From Ramlibacter lithotrophicus (GTDB lineage: Bacteria; Pseudomonadota; Gammaproteobacteria; Burkholderiales; Burkholderiaceae_C): a stretch of 64,000 bases of DNA. The position numbers were made by a program, and so were the translations under genes. Each line of letters opens with the position of its first letter. Within the stretch, counting starts at the first letter, position 1. This document shows positions 6,747-15,684 of this stretch, piece after piece. The notes below the pieces were generated by a model. That model did not search any database. It saw nothing but the letters and a program-made list of their open reading frames with translations, and was not told the DNA's origin. The DNA is taken from contig NZ_VTOX01000007.1 of the NCBI RefSeq assembly GCF_012184415.1, forward strand, positions 1 to 64,000, given 5' to 3'.

Positions 6747-7424
6747 ATGCGAATACTCCTCGTCGAAGACGACAGCATCCTCGCCGATGCCCTCAGTCGC
6801 GCCCTCGTCCAGTCCGCCCATGCGGTGGACGTGGTGGAGACCGGCGAGGAGGCCGACCGGGCGCTGGCCGCCGACATCTACGATCTGGCGATCCTCGACA
6901 TCGGCCTGCCGGGGCTGAGCGGACTGGACGTCCTGCGGCGCCTGCGCGCCCGGCGTTCGCGGGTGCCGGTGCTGATGCTCACCGCGATGGACACCTTGCG
7001 CGACCGGGTGCAAGGGCTCGACCTCGGCGCCGACGACTACCTGACCAAGCCGTTCGACCTGCCCGAGCTCGAGGCCCGGGTGCGGGCGCTGCTGCGGCGC
7101 GGCAGCACCAGCGCCACGCCTTACCTGCGGCACGGGCGCCTGTCTTTCGACACCGTGGGCCGCCGCGTCTTCCACGACAAGACCCCGGTGGAGCTGTCCG
7201 CGCGCGAACTCGCCGTGCTGGAACTGCTGCTGATGCGCGAAGGCCGGGTGGTGAGCAAGGAGCACATCGTCAACCACCTCTACGGCTGGGACGAGGAGGT
7301 CGGCGCGAACGCGATCGAGGTCTACGTCCACCGCATCCGCAAGAAGGTCGAGCCGCTCGGATGCGAGATCCGCACCGTGCGGGGCATGGGGTACCTGGTG
7401 GAACGCGTCGATGACGCGGAGTGA
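6747..7424 (+). CDS. OmpR-family response regulator (TctD/QseB-like)
   Basis: This 225-aa regulator has a receiver domain (residues 1-115) with acidic pocket E7-D8-D9, phosphoacceptor D51 in ILDIGLPG, the LTAMD switch Thr and the conserved Lys in DDYLTKPFDLPELEARV. The C-terminal winged helix (about 125-220) contains SARELAVLELLLM and YVHRIRKKVE. It is partnered with the histidine kinase downstream, whose start overlaps this gene by 14 bp. The TctD/TctE-type sensor suggests control of organic-acid uptake or envelope functions, but no target is visible in the window. Confidence 0.9.
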   Translation: MRILLVEDDSILADALSRALVQSAHAVDVVETGEEADRALAADIYDLAILDIGLPGLSGLDVLRRLRARRSRVPVLMLTAMDTLRDRVQGLDLGADDYLTKPFDLPELEARVRALLRRGSTSATPYLRHGRLSFDTVGRRVFHDKTPVELSARELAVLELLLMREGRVVSKEHIVNHLYGWDEEVGANAIEVYVHRIRKKVEPLGCEIRTVRGMGYLVERVDDAE

Positions 7425-8817
7425 GCCGCGGCTGCAGGCCAAGCTGCTGCGATGGCTGCTCGGCCCCCTGCTGGCGCTGCTGGTGCTCGACACGGCGGCC
7501 ACCTACTGGACCTCGTCCAATTTTTCCAACCTGGCGCACGACCGATCGCTGCAGGAGATCGCCAGGGAAGTGGTGCTGCACGTCAAGCCGAACGGCGCCG
7601 GGCCCAGGCTGGACCTGTCGCCCGCCGCCGAACGGATCCTGCTGGTGGACCAGGACGACCGCCTGTTCATCAAGATCACTTCGGCCGCGGGCACCGTCAT
7701 CGGCGGCGACCCGGACATCGCGCCGCCGCCGGCGGACCCGGCCAGGCACGGCAAGCCGGTCTCCTACGACTCGGTGCTGCACGGACTGCCGGTGCGCGTG
7801 ACGGCGGCCTGGCTGCCTTACGAAGAGGGACCGCAGTCGCCCAGCGTCCTGGTGCAGGTGGCCGAAACCTTGAACAAGCGCCAGCGGCTGGCGTGGGACA
7901 TCATGGCCACGGCGATGGTCCCCCAGCTGCTGCTGGTGCTGCTGGCGACGGCCGCCGTTTACCTGGGCGTGCGGCACGGGCTCGCGCCCCTCAGCCGCCT
8001 GGGGCGCGACGTCGCACGCCGTTCGCACGTCGACCTGAGCCCGATCGATGCCAGCCGCGTGCCGGGCGAGGTGCGCCCGCTGGTCGACGAGGTCAACGAA
8101 CTGATGCTGCGCCTGGGCAAGACGCTCGACTTCCAGAGCCGCTTCATCGCCGACGCGGCGCACCAGTTGAAGACGCCGGTCAGCGGCCTGAAGGCGCAGA
8201 TCGAACTCGCCTTGCGCGAAGCGGAACCGCAGCGCCTGCACCATTCGCTCGCGCAGCTTTACGTCGGCGTCGACCGCCTTTCGCGGCTGGTGCAGCAACT
8301 GCTGGCGCTGGCCCGCAACGAGCCGGGGGCGATCGACGCCGTGCAGATGCAGTCGCTCGACCTGGACGTGCTGGCCCTGGAAACGAGCATGGAGTGGGTG
8401 CCGCAGGCCCTCAGGCACGGGGTCGACCTCGGGTTCGAGGGCGGCGAGGGGCCGCTCATGATCACCGCCGACGCGGACCGGCTGCGCGAGTTGATCAACA
8501 ACCTCATCGACAACGCCGTGCGCTACAGCCGGCGCGGCGGGCGCGTCACGGTCGCGACGCGGCGCTCCGCCGACGGCGCCGCGGAACTGTCGATCAGCGA
8601 CGACGGCCCCAGCATCCCGGTGGCCGAACGCAAGCGCATCTTCGAGCGCTTCCACCGGCTGCTCGGGACGCACGCCGACGGCAGCGGGCTGGGGCTCGCG
8701 ATCGTCAGCGAGATCGCGACGCTGCACGGCGCCCGGATCAACCTGGAAGAGGACGTGGACGGCGTCGGCAACACGTTCAGCGTCCACTTTCCGCCGCCGC
8801 CGCGTCCCGCGCCGTAA
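7411..8817 (+). CDS. Sensor histidine kinase (TctE-like, 2CSK_N type)
   Basis: This 468-aa membrane kinase has a first membrane helix at about residues 13-32, a periplasmic sensor region to about 165 of the 2CSK_N/TctE type, and a second helix at about 168-190. A HAMP-like linker is followed by a dimerisation domain with the phosphoacceptor His at residue 251 in DAAHQLKTPVSGLKAQIE. The ATPase domain has NLIDNAVRYS (N box) and DGSGLGLAIVSEI (G box). It phosphorylates the response regulator encoded just upstream, with which it is translationally coupled. Confidence 0.9.
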   Translation: MTRSEPRLQAKLLRWLLGPLLALLVLDTAATYWTSSNFSNLAHDRSLQEIAREVVLHVKPNGAGPRLDLSPAAERILLVDQDDRLFIKITSAAGTVIGGDPDIAPPPADPARHGKPVSYDSVLHGLPVRVTAAWLPYEEGPQSPSVLVQVAETLNKRQRLAWDIMATAMVPQLLLVLLATAAVYLGVRHGLAPLSRLGRDVARRSHVDLSPIDASRVPGEVRPLVDEVNELMLRLGKTLDFQSRFIADAAHQLKTPVSGLKAQIELALREAEPQRLHHSLAQLYVGVDRLSRLVQQLLALARNEPGAIDAVQMQSLDLDVLALETSMEWVPQALRHGVDLGFEGGEGPLMITADADRLRELINNLIDNAVRYSRRGGRVTVATRRSADGAAELSISDDGPSIPVAERKRIFERFHRLLGTHADGSGLGLAIVSEIATLHGARINLEEDVDGVGNTFSVHFPPPPRPAP

Positions 8818-8861
8818 GCGCGGCGAAAGCTTGGCGACATCTTCACGACAGCAGGGCGGCA

Positions 8862-8930
8862 GGAGGGCGTAAGCGCCCCTCCCTACCCTCGAAAGTCATC
8901 GGCCGCATCCGCGTGCCGGCCACTTTCGAG
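8862..8930 (+). promoter_or_regulatory. Two-hairpin leader in front of terC
   Basis: A first stem-loop spans 8862-8882 (GGAGGGCG, loop TAAG, CGCCCCTCC with one bulged C). A second has a perfect 9-bp outer stem, CTCGAAAGT (8888-8896) with ACTTTCGAG (8922-8930), and an inner 5-bp stem (8901-8905 with 8917-8921). It ends directly at the GAGGAGAAAAG ribosome binding site of terC, so folding could mask that site. TerC-family genes are often behind the manganese-sensing yybP-ykoY riboswitch, but I cannot see its GGGGAGUAG consensus here. Confidence 0.5.
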
Positions 8931-8938
8931 GAGAAAAG

Positions 8939-9649
8939 ATGTCCTTGCTTTCCAGCCCGGAATTCTGGGTCGCGCTGTTCCAGATCATCCTGATCAACAT
9001 CGTCCTGAGCGGCGACAACGCCGTCGTCATCGCGCTCGCCTGCCGCGACCTGCCGCAGCGGCAGCAGAAGAAGGCGATCGTGTTCGGAAGCGTGGGCGCC
9101 ATCGTCCTGCGCGTCGTGCTCACCTTCTTTGCCGTCTACCTGCTCACCCTGCCTTACCTCAAGCTGGTCGGCGCCGTGCTGCTGCTGTGGATCGGCGTCG
9201 GGCTGCTCAAGGGCGAGGACGACGGCGAAGAGCTCTCGAGCAACGCCAACCTGGCCGCGGCGATCAAGACGATCATCGTGGCCGACCTCGTGATGAGCCT
9301 GGACAACGTGATCGGCGTGGCCGCCGCGGCCAAGGGCAACGTTCCGCTGCTCGTGATCGGCCTCGTGATCAGCATCCCGCTGATCATCTACGGCAGCACG
9401 CTGATCCTGAAGCTGATGGCCCGCTTCCCGGTGATCATCACGATCGGCGCCGGCCTGCTCGGCTGGGTGGCCGGCGAGATGGCCCTGTCCGATCCGGCGG
9501 TGAAGGACTGGGCCGAAGGCCAGCACACCTTGCACATGCTGGCGCCGGCGATCGGGGCCGCGCTGGTGGTTGCCACCGGCAAGTGGCTGACGATCCGCGC
9601 CGCGGCGCAGGGCGCGATCGAACCGGTCGGCGACCGTACGGCGGCCTGA
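8939..9649 (+). CDS. TerC-family integral membrane protein
   Basis: This 236-aa polytopic membrane protein has about seven hydrophobic helices. It carries the two TerC signature motifs, NIVLSGDNAVVIA in the first helix and DLVMSLDNVIGVAAAA in the fourth, with acidic residues within the membrane. TerC/Alx/YjbE-type proteins are linked to metal-ion export, manganese in particular, and to tellurite or pH stress. The start is fixed by GAGGAGAAAAG. The universal stress protein gene begins 14 bp downstream and is probably co-transcribed. Confidence 0.9.
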   Translation: MSLLSSPEFWVALFQIILINIVLSGDNAVVIALACRDLPQRQQKKAIVFGSVGAIVLRVVLTFFAVYLLTLPYLKLVGAVLLLWIGVGLLKGEDDGEELSSNANLAAAIKTIIVADLVMSLDNVIGVAAAAKGNVPLLVIGLVISIPLIIYGSTLILKLMARFPVIITIGAGLLGWVAGEMALSDPAVKDWAEGQHTLHMLAPAIGAALVVATGKWLTIRAAAQGAIEPVGDRTAA

Positions 9650-9663
9650 ACCTGGAGACCATC

Positions 9664-10089
9664 ATGACCAAGCTCCTCGTGCCGATCCACGGCAATCCCG
9701 ACCGGTGGCGCGCCGCACTGGCGCAGGCGACCGAGATCCATCGGCGGGAGAACGCGTCCGTGCATCTCCTGAGCGTGCAGCCGAAGGTGTCCGGCCACGT
9801 GGCCATGTTCTTCGGCCGCGGCGAGCTGCACCAGATCCAGCAGGCCGCGGGGCTGGAGGACCTCGAGCCCGCGCAGGCCCTCCTGCGCACCGCCGGCGTG
9901 CCGTTCACTTCGAGCGTCATGGTCGGGCGCAGCGCGGACACCATCGCTCGCGCCGCCCGCGAGTTCGGCTGCCAGCGGGTCATCATGGGCGGCGACGGCG
10001 AGGCGCGCCGCGGCGTCTTCGGCTCCGTCGCGACCCAGGTACGGCAGATCCTGGGCGGCGGCAACGACTGCCAGGTGATCGGCTCCTGA
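9664..10089 (+). CDS. Universal stress protein (UspA family)
   Basis: This 141-aa single Usp domain begins MTKLLVPIHGN and ends in VIMGGDGEARRGVFGSVATQV. That end resembles the Usp nucleotide loop (G-x2-G-x9-G-S/T), but the spacing is shortened to 7 residues, so ATP binding is uncertain. Residues 40-70 carry the usual variable helices. The ATG at 9664 follows CCTGGAGACC. It is encoded right after terC and is likely a cytosolic stress-related partner in the same transcript. Confidence 0.8.
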   Translation: MTKLLVPIHGNPDRWRAALAQATEIHRRENASVHLLSVQPKVSGHVAMFFGRGELHQIQQAAGLEDLEPAQALLRTAGVPFTSSVMVGRSADTIARAAREFGCQRVIMGGDGEARRGVFGSVATQVRQILGGGNDCQVIGS

Positions 10090-10187
10090 GCCGGCGGCGC
10101 GGCGGCTCGCGCCGGGCGGCGGGGCCTCCGCGCCCACGCGGGAAGCATCACCACGTGATAGATTGCGGCAAGTCCCCGCGACTTGCC

Positions 10188-10835
10188 ATGCCGACGAAGA
10201 ACGAAGCTCCACGTCCCGCCGGTACGAGGCGCCCCGCCGGGCCGCGCCCCGAAGGCATGACGGGCGTGCCTGCGCCGCCCGCCGCGCCGGTCCGGATCTG
10301 GACCATCGGGCACTCGAACTCCAGCGCCGGCGAATTCATCGCGGCCCTGCGCGCGCACGGCGTCGAGGCGGTCGCCGACGTGCGCCGCTTTCCGGGCTCG
10401 CGCAAGCATCCCCAGTTCGGCGGACCGGCGCTCGCCGAAAGCCTCGCTGTCAACGGCATAGCCTACGCCTGGCTGGCGAAACTCGGCGGCAGGCGGCGCG
10501 ACGACCCGGGCTCGCAGCAACTGGGCTGGCGCAACGCGTCGTTCCGCTCCTATGCCGCGTTCATGTGGAGCGAGGAATTCGCCGGGGGGCTGGTGGAGCT
10601 GGTCAACATCGCGCAGGCGATGCCGACGGCGGTGATGTGTTCCGAGCTGCTGTGGTGGCGCTGCCACCGGGCACTCATCTCCGACGCGCTGCGCTTCCTC
10701 GGATTCGAGGTCGTCCACATCATGCGCGAAGGCGCGGGAAAGCCGCATCCGTACACGGCGCCGGCGCGGATCGTGGACGGCGAGCTGGCGTATCCGGCGG
10801 AGCCGGCGCCTGCTGACTGCTGCGAAGACGGCTGA
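10188..10835 (+). CDS. DUF488-family protein
   Basis: This protein is 215 aa from the ATG at 10188; a second ATG at 10257 (192 aa) would drop a low-complexity Pro/Arg-rich N-terminus and is also reasonable. The domain is a standard DUF488: IWTIGHSN opening, VADVRRFPGSRKHPQF, and the Cys motif CSELLWWRCHRALI followed by VVHIM. DUF488 proteins have a conserved Arg/Cys/His set suggesting an enzyme or nucleotide-binding role, but no biochemical function is established. It has its own short upstream region and no operon partner. Confidence 0.8.
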   Translation: MPTKNEAPRPAGTRRPAGPRPEGMTGVPAPPAAPVRIWTIGHSNSSAGEFIAALRAHGVEAVADVRRFPGSRKHPQFGGPALAESLAVNGIAYAWLAKLGGRRRDDPGSQQLGWRNASFRSYAAFMWSEEFAGGLVELVNIAQAMPTAVMCSELLWWRCHRALISDALRFLGFEVVHIMREGAGKPHPYTAPARIVDGELAYPAEPAPADCCEDG

Positions 10836-10893
10836 AGCGGCCGGTCACCACGTAACCGGCCGGCGCCAACCGGCCGGCGCGGACCGAGTCGCC

Positions 10894-11316
10894 TCAAAGC
10901 GAGCCGAGACGCGGCACGGCCGTCTCCAGGCGGGCGCGCAACACGGCCACGAGCCGCAAGCTCGTCAAAAGGCAATGCGCGTGGAAGGGCCGGCGCGGTG
11001 CGGACGCGCTGGACGCGTCTGGCGCGGGCGCTGCATCCGCCATGAACTCCCAATCGTCCGCCGCTTCCGCCGCCACGGCGGAGCCGGCATCGGCGCGGAG
11101 GGATCGCGCCGGCGCGAGGGCGGAATCGGCGGGCACGTCGCGCAGTTGCCGCGCCAGGGTCTTGAGGCCGGCGGCGACCTGCTTCCACTCGCCCAGGATC
11201 CGGCAACGCTCCGCCTCGGTCAGGTCGGGCTCGTGCAGGCGTCCCCACGACTCGCGCTCGGCGACCAGGGCCACCGCGTAATCGGCCAGCAGTTTCTTTC
11301 GGGCTTCGCGTCGCAT
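10894..11316 (-). CDS. Hypothetical 140-aa protein
   Basis: I do not recognise this protein. The N-terminal half is charged and helical (MRREARKKLLADYAVALVAE, then a WGRLHEPDLTEAERCRILGEW stretch) and could form a helical bundle. The C-terminal half is Ala-rich and poor in predicted structure. There is no signal peptide. It lies downstream of the polyamine transport operon on the same strand, 150 bp away. A high-GC open frame of this size can arise by chance, but its regular helix pattern favours a real gene. Confidence 0.45.
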   Translation of the reverse strand: MRREARKKLLADYAVALVAERESWGRLHEPDLTEAERCRILGEWKQVAAGLKTLARQLRDVPADSALAPARSLRADAGSAVAAEAADDWEFMADAAPAPDASSASAPRRPFHAHCLLTSLRLVAVLRARLETAVPRLGSL

Positions 11317-11466
11317 AGATCAGGTCTTCTATGCGTCGATTCTTGTTCGCCGCCCGCGTAAGCGTTCGTAGCGGATATGCCGGAGCAACAGCGAGTTTGC
11401 AACCGTCTTGAAAAGTGTTGACGGCGGCGGCGCGGCGCGGTATTTGGCACGCGCCGTCCGGGCGGT

Positions 11467-12279
11467 TCAAGCCGCGCGGGTGACCCGGCGGGCGCGGCGC
11501 TGCAGCGCCTGCATCAACAGGAACAAGGTGGTGGAGAACACGATCATGATCGTGGCCACCGCTGTCAGCGCCGGCGTCATGCTGTCGCGCAACCCCGAGA
11601 ACATCTCGCGCGGCAAGGTGCGCTGGTCGGGCCCGGCGATCAGCAGGGCGATCACCACGTCGTCGAAGGACGCGGCGAAGGCGAACAGCGCGCCCGAGCC
11701 CATGGCCGGCATGATCCCGGGCAGCGTGACGCGCAGGAAGGTAACCCGCGGCGTGGCGCCGCAGGCGGCGGCCGCCCGCGCCAGGTTCGGGTCCAGCAGT
11801 TCCAGCGCCGTTAGCACCGGCACCACCACGAAGGGCACGGCGATCACGGTGTGCGCGACGATCAGGCCGGTGTAGGTGCTGGTGAGCGACAGCGGCGCCA
11901 GGAAGAAATACGACGCCACCGCGATCAGGATCACCGGCACGATCATGGGCGAGAGCACCACCATCTTCAGCGCGTCGCTCCACCAGGCCCGCTGCCGCAT
12001 CAGGCCCAGCGACGCCAGCGTGCCGAGCAGCACCGACAGCACGGTGGCCGCGGCGCCTACCAGCAGCGAGTTGCCCAGCCCGCGCAGCCACCTGCCGCCG
12101 CCCAGCACCTCCTGGTACCAGCGCAGCGACAGCCCGGGCAAGGGATAGGTCAGGAAGGAACCGCTGGAGAACGACAGCGGAATCACCGCCGCGATCGGCG
12201 CCAGCAGGAACACCAGCACGCACGCGCACAACAGCCAGTAGAGCGTTTTCCAGGGACCGGGCCAGCGCCGCACGTGCAT
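11467..12279 (-). CDS. ABC transporter permease, PotC-like
   Basis: This 270-aa inner-membrane permease has six predicted helices and the ABC-permease EAA loop (AAAACGATPRVTFLRVTLPG, about residues 180-200). The layout matches PotC/PotI of spermidine/putrescine importers. The ATG at 12279 shares its A with the TGA of the upstream permease (TGATG), giving translational coupling. It forms the channel with the PotB-like permease and is energised by the PotA-like ATPase. Last gene of a five-gene minus-strand operon. Confidence 0.88.
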   Translation of the reverse strand: MHVRRWPGPWKTLYWLLCACVLVFLLAPIAAVIPLSFSSGSFLTYPLPGLSLRWYQEVLGGGRWLRGLGNSLLVGAAATVLSVLLGTLASLGLMRQRAWWSDALKMVVLSPMIVPVILIAVASYFFLAPLSLTSTYTGLIVAHTVIAVPFVVVPVLTALELLDPNLARAAAACGATPRVTFLRVTLPGIMPAMGSGALFAFAASFDDVVIALLIAGPDQRTLPREMFSGLRDSMTPALTAVATIMIVFSTTLFLLMQALQRRARRVTRAA

Positions 12280-13457
12280 CACCCCATCGACAGCGCGCGG
12301 CCGCCCGAAAGCCGGTGCGCCACCGCGTACAGGGCCAGCGTGGTTACCAGCATCAGCAGCCCGAGCGCGGCGGCCAGGCCCCAGTTGCCGGTGTCGGTGG
12401 TGTAGGTGGCGACGAAGTACGACAGCATCTGGTCCGAGCCGCCGCCCACCAGCGCCGGCGTGATGTAGTAACCCATCGCCAGGATGAACACCATCAGCGA
12501 TCCGGCCGCGATGGCCGGCGCGGCCAGCGGCAGGTAGACGCGCAGGAACGCCGTGACCGGCGGCGCGCCCAGGCTGGCGGCAGCCCGCATGTAGTGCGGC
12601 GGAATGCCCTTGAGCACGCCGTACAGCGGCAGGATCATGAACGGCAGCAGCACGTGCGTCATGGCGATCAGCACGCCGGTGCGGTTGTAGATCAGGGTCA
12701 GCGGCTCGCTGATGACGCCCAGCCGCAGCAGCAGGCCGTTGACCATGCCTTCGCGCTGCAGCACCACCACCCACGCCGCGGTGCGCACCAGCAGCGAAGT
12801 CCAGAACGGCAGCAGCACCAGGATCATCAGCCAGTCGGCCGTCTTGTCGTTCACCTGGGTCAGCAGCATGGCCACCGGAAAACCCAGCAGCAGGCACAGC
12901 ACGGTGACGCTGGCGCTGATACCCAGCGTGCGCAGCAGCACGTCGACGTAGATCCGGTTGGCGGGCGCCACGCGCTCGACGTCGCCCTGCGCATCGCGCC
13001 CCAGGTCGAACGCCGCCAGCAGGTAGTAGGCCGAGACCGGGCCGCGCGCCCGCTGCACGGCGGCGAAGAAGTCGGGGCTGGCCAGCGCCGGGTCGACCGC
13101 GGCAAAGAACGCGGCGTCGAAAGCGGCACCGGCGCCGGCCGAGTTCACTTCGCGGGCCGCGCGCATCAGCGTGCTGCGCACGCCGTTCACCTCGTAGTTG
13201 AGGCGGCGCGCGGCATCGGCCAGGGTGCTCGCGGCGCGCGCCTCGACCAGATCCTGCGCCAGGCCGGCGAACACCGGCGGCGGCACCGGCTGGCCGGGCC
13301 GCCAGTCGTGCAGCGCCGCCACGGTCCTCGGCAGCGCGCGCGGCACCTCGGCCTCGCGCACCGCCAGCGACAGCAGCCACGCCAGCGGCGCCACGAAGAA
13401 CACCAGCAGGAACGCCGCCAGGGGCAGCAGCAGGAAGGTCCGTTGGTGCTGCGGCAT
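12279..13457 (-). CDS. ABC transporter permease, PotB-like, with large periplasmic insertion
   Basis: At 392 aa it is about 100 residues longer than E. coli PotB. The extra sequence, about residues 40-165, lies between the first helix and the permease core; it is Ala-rich, mostly helical, and should face the periplasm. The core has the usual helices and an EAA loop (RAAASLGAPPVTAFLRVYLP). The first helix near the start (FLLLPLAAFLLVFFVAPLAW) supports the ATG at 13457. It pairs with the PotC-like permease. The insertion may contact the binding protein, which is a guess. Confidence 0.87.
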   Translation of the reverse strand: MPQHQRTFLLLPLAAFLLVFFVAPLAWLLSLAVREAEVPRALPRTVAALHDWRPGQPVPPPVFAGLAQDLVEARAASTLADAARRLNYEVNGVRSTLMRAAREVNSAGAGAAFDAAFFAAVDPALASPDFFAAVQRARGPVSAYYLLAAFDLGRDAQGDVERVAPANRIYVDVLLRTLGISASVTVLCLLLGFPVAMLLTQVNDKTADWLMILVLLPFWTSLLVRTAAWVVVLQREGMVNGLLLRLGVISEPLTLIYNRTGVLIAMTHVLLPFMILPLYGVLKGIPPHYMRAAASLGAPPVTAFLRVYLPLAAPAIAAGSLMVFILAMGYYITPALVGGGSDQMLSYFVATYTTDTGNWGLAAALGLLMLVTTLALYAVAHRLSGGRALSMG

Positions 13458-13480
13458 GGCGGCTCAGCGAGCGAGGCGGC

Positions 13481-14530
13481 CTACTTCGTGCCGGACCACT
13501 TCGTCCAGCGCTCGGCCAGCTTGTCGCCGTTGTCGATCCAGAACTTCGGGTCTTCGGCGAAGGCCAGCTTCAGGATGTCCGGGTTCGTCGGCAGGTCGGA
13601 CACCAGCGACTTGTCGATCAGCGGCGCCGCGGCGGCGGCGGTGACGCCGTAGCGCACGTACTTCGGCAGCCTGGCCTGGTTCTCGGGGCGGCCCATGAAC
13701 TCGATCAGCTTCTCGGCGTTGGCCTTCTGCGGCGTGCCCTTCATGATGACCCAGCTGTCCATCGTGTACGGGGTGTCCTTCCAGACCATCCTGAAGTTCT
13801 TCTTGTCCTTCTCGTTGGCCGCGGTGATGCGGCCGTTGTAGGCCGTGGTCATCACGACGTCGCCCGCCGCCAGCATCTGCGGCGGCTGGGCCCCGCTCTT
13901 CCAGAACACCAGGTCGCCCTTGATGCTGTCGAGCTTCTTGAAGGCGCGCTCCACGCCCTCTGGCGTGCGCAGCACCTTGTAGACGTCGGCCGCTCGCACG
14001 CCGTCGGCGATCAGCGCCACCTCCAGGTTCCACTTGGCGCCGTTGCGGATGGCGCGCTTGCCCGGGAATTTGCGCGTGTCGAAGAAATCGGCCCAGCCGG
14101 CCGGCGCGGTCTTGAGCTTGTCGCCGTCGTAGGCCAGCACCAGGTTGTAGATGATGGCGCCCACGCCGCAGGGGTGCACGGTCCCCGGCAGGTAGCGCCC
14201 CGCGCCGCCGATGCGGCCGACGTCGAGCTTCTCGTACAGCCCCTCGTCGCAGCCCACTTCCAGCTCGTCGGCCTCCACCTGCACCACGTCCCAGGTGTTG
14301 TTGCCGCCCTTGATCCGGGTGCGCAGCACGCCCAGGCCGCCGTCCCAGGCCTCGTCCGTCACCTTGGTGCCGGTGGCGTTGAACGGCTTGAAGAACACCT
14401 CCTTCTGGCCGTCCTGGTACGCGCCGCCCCACGACACCACGTTGAGGTCGCGCGACTGCGCCAGCGCCTGGCTGCCCAGGCAGGCCAGCGCCAGGGCGCC
14501 GGCCACCACTGCGTACACATGCTTCGTCAT
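13481..14530 (-). CDS. Periplasmic substrate-binding protein, PotD-like
   Basis: This 349-aa family 1 solute-binding protein has a signal peptide (residues 1-24, cleaving after QALA). The mature part has VVSWGGAYQDGQ near the start, a pattern of PotD/PotF-like and related Burkholderiales binding proteins, and PCGVGAIIYNLVLAYD around the hinge. Its likely ligand is putrescine, spermidine or a similar amine, inferred from the transporter class and the linked aminotransferase; binding residues cannot be assigned by eye. The ATG at 14530 is preceded by GGAAGGAGACAGCC. Confidence 0.85.
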   Translation of the reverse strand: MTKHVYAVVAGALALACLGSQALAQSRDLNVVSWGGAYQDGQKEVFFKPFNATGTKVTDEAWDGGLGVLRTRIKGGNNTWDVVQVEADELEVGCDEGLYEKLDVGRIGGAGRYLPGTVHPCGVGAIIYNLVLAYDGDKLKTAPAGWADFFDTRKFPGKRAIRNGAKWNLEVALIADGVRAADVYKVLRTPEGVERAFKKLDSIKGDLVFWKSGAQPPQMLAAGDVVMTTAYNGRITAANEKDKKNFRMVWKDTPYTMDSWVIMKGTPQKANAEKLIEFMGRPENQARLPKYVRYGVTAAAAAPLIDKSLVSDLPTNPDILKLAFAEDPKFWIDNGDKLAERWTKWSGTK

Positions 14531-14559
14531 GGCTGTCTCCTTCCAGTAAGAGCAACGCT

Positions 14560-15684
14560 TCAGAAGATCCATGCGTCTTCGGGCCGGAAGCCCAGACACA
14601 GGTTCTGTCCCACCACCAGGCCGGCCGGCAGGGCCGCCGGGCTGATCTTCGCGAACCATGGCCGCCCCTGGCTCGCTGCGCTCTCCTGCGCGCCGCGCAG
14701 CCGGGCCACCAGCCGCCAGTGATCGCCCTGGTGGATGATGTCGGTCAGGGTGACGTCCAGCGCGTTGGGGACGGTGCGGCTGTCGCCCGGCACCGCCACC
14801 TGCAGGAATTCGGGGCGCACGCACAGCTGCACCGGCGCGTTCTCAACCGGCCTGGCCGCGCCGGAGATCCGCGCCTGCAGCGTGTGGCCGGCGCCGGTGC
14901 GCACGCTCGCCGTCGGCGCGGCCGTCTCCGGGGACGCGGCCACCGCCAGCGTGCCGCTCAGCACGTTGTTGTCGCCCAGGAAGTTGGCGACGAAGGGGTT
15001 GGCCGGTGCGTCGTACAGCACCTGCGGCGCCGCGAGTTGCTCGATCCGTCCGTGGTTGAACACGGCCACCCGGTCCGACAAGGTCATCGCCTCGGACTGG
15101 TCGTGGGTGACGAACACCATCGTGACGCCCAGCTCGCGGTGCAGCTTGCGGATCTCCAGCTGCATCTCCTCGCGCAACTTCTTGTCCAGGGCCGACAGCG
15201 GCTCGTCCATCAGCACCACGCGCGGCTCGAACACCAGCGCCCGTGCCAGCGCCACCCGCTGCTGCTGGCCGCCCGAAAGCTGGTGCGGCTTGCGTTCAGC
15301 GAAATCCTGCAGGTGCACCTTGGCCAGTGCCGCCTCGACCTTGGCGGACATGGCCTGCGCCGGCACCTTGCGCACCGACAGCGGAAAGGCCACGTTCTGC
15401 GCCACCGTCATGTGCGGAAACAGCGAGTAGCTCTGGAACACCACGCCCATGTTGCGCAGGTGCGGCGGCAGGCGCTCGATCGGCACGCCGTCCAGCCGGA
15501 TCGCGCCCGAGCTCGGCGCCTCGAAGCCGGCCAGCAGCATCAGCGTGGTGGTCTTGCCCGAGCCGGAGGGACCGAGCAGCGTCAGGAACTCGCCGGATTC
15601 GATGTGCAGGTTGAGCTCGTCGACGGCAGCGGCATGGCTGCCGGGATAGCGCTTGCAGACACCATCGAACTCGATCAGCGCCAT
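14560..15684 (-). CDS. ABC transporter ATPase, PotA-like
   Basis: This 374-aa ATPase has Walker A GPSGSGKTT (residues 38-46), signature LSGGQQQRVALARAL, Walker B VVLMDEPLSALD and the switch His in FVTHDQSEAMTLSD. The C-terminal 120 residues form the TOBE-like domain of the PotA/MalK class. The ATG at 15684 overlaps the end of the aminotransferase by 10 bp; a GTG at 15696 is an alternative start. It energises the PotBC-like permeases. Confidence 0.9.
   Translation of the reverse strand: MALIEFDGVCKRYPGSHAAAVDELNLHIESGEFLTLLGPSGSGKTTTLMLLAGFEAPSSGAIRLDGVPIERLPPHLRNMGVVFQSYSLFPHMTVAQNVAFPLSVRKVPAQAMSAKVEAALAKVHLQDFAERKPHQLSGGQQQRVALARALVFEPRVVLMDEPLSALDKKLREEMQLEIRKLHRELGVTMVFVTHDQSEAMTLSDRVAVFNHGRIEQLAAPQVLYDAPANPFVANFLGDNNVLSGTLAVAASPETAAPTASVRTGAGHTLQARISGAARPVENAPVQLCVRPEFLQVAVPGDSRTVPNALDVTLTDIIHQGDHWRLVARLRGAQESAASQGRPWFAKISPAALPAGLVVGQNLCLGFRPEDAWIF

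Noticed and set aside
4417-6747. Very long minus-strand frame of 776 codons opposite yghU and the second glutathione transferase
   Set aside because: The opposite strand encodes two clear glutathione transferases, and the frame reads through HU in the wrong frame.
8862-8938. yybP-ykoY manganese riboswitch before terC
   Set aside because: Two hairpins are present but the conserved GGGGAGUAG and matching loop are not seen, so I only call a structured leader.
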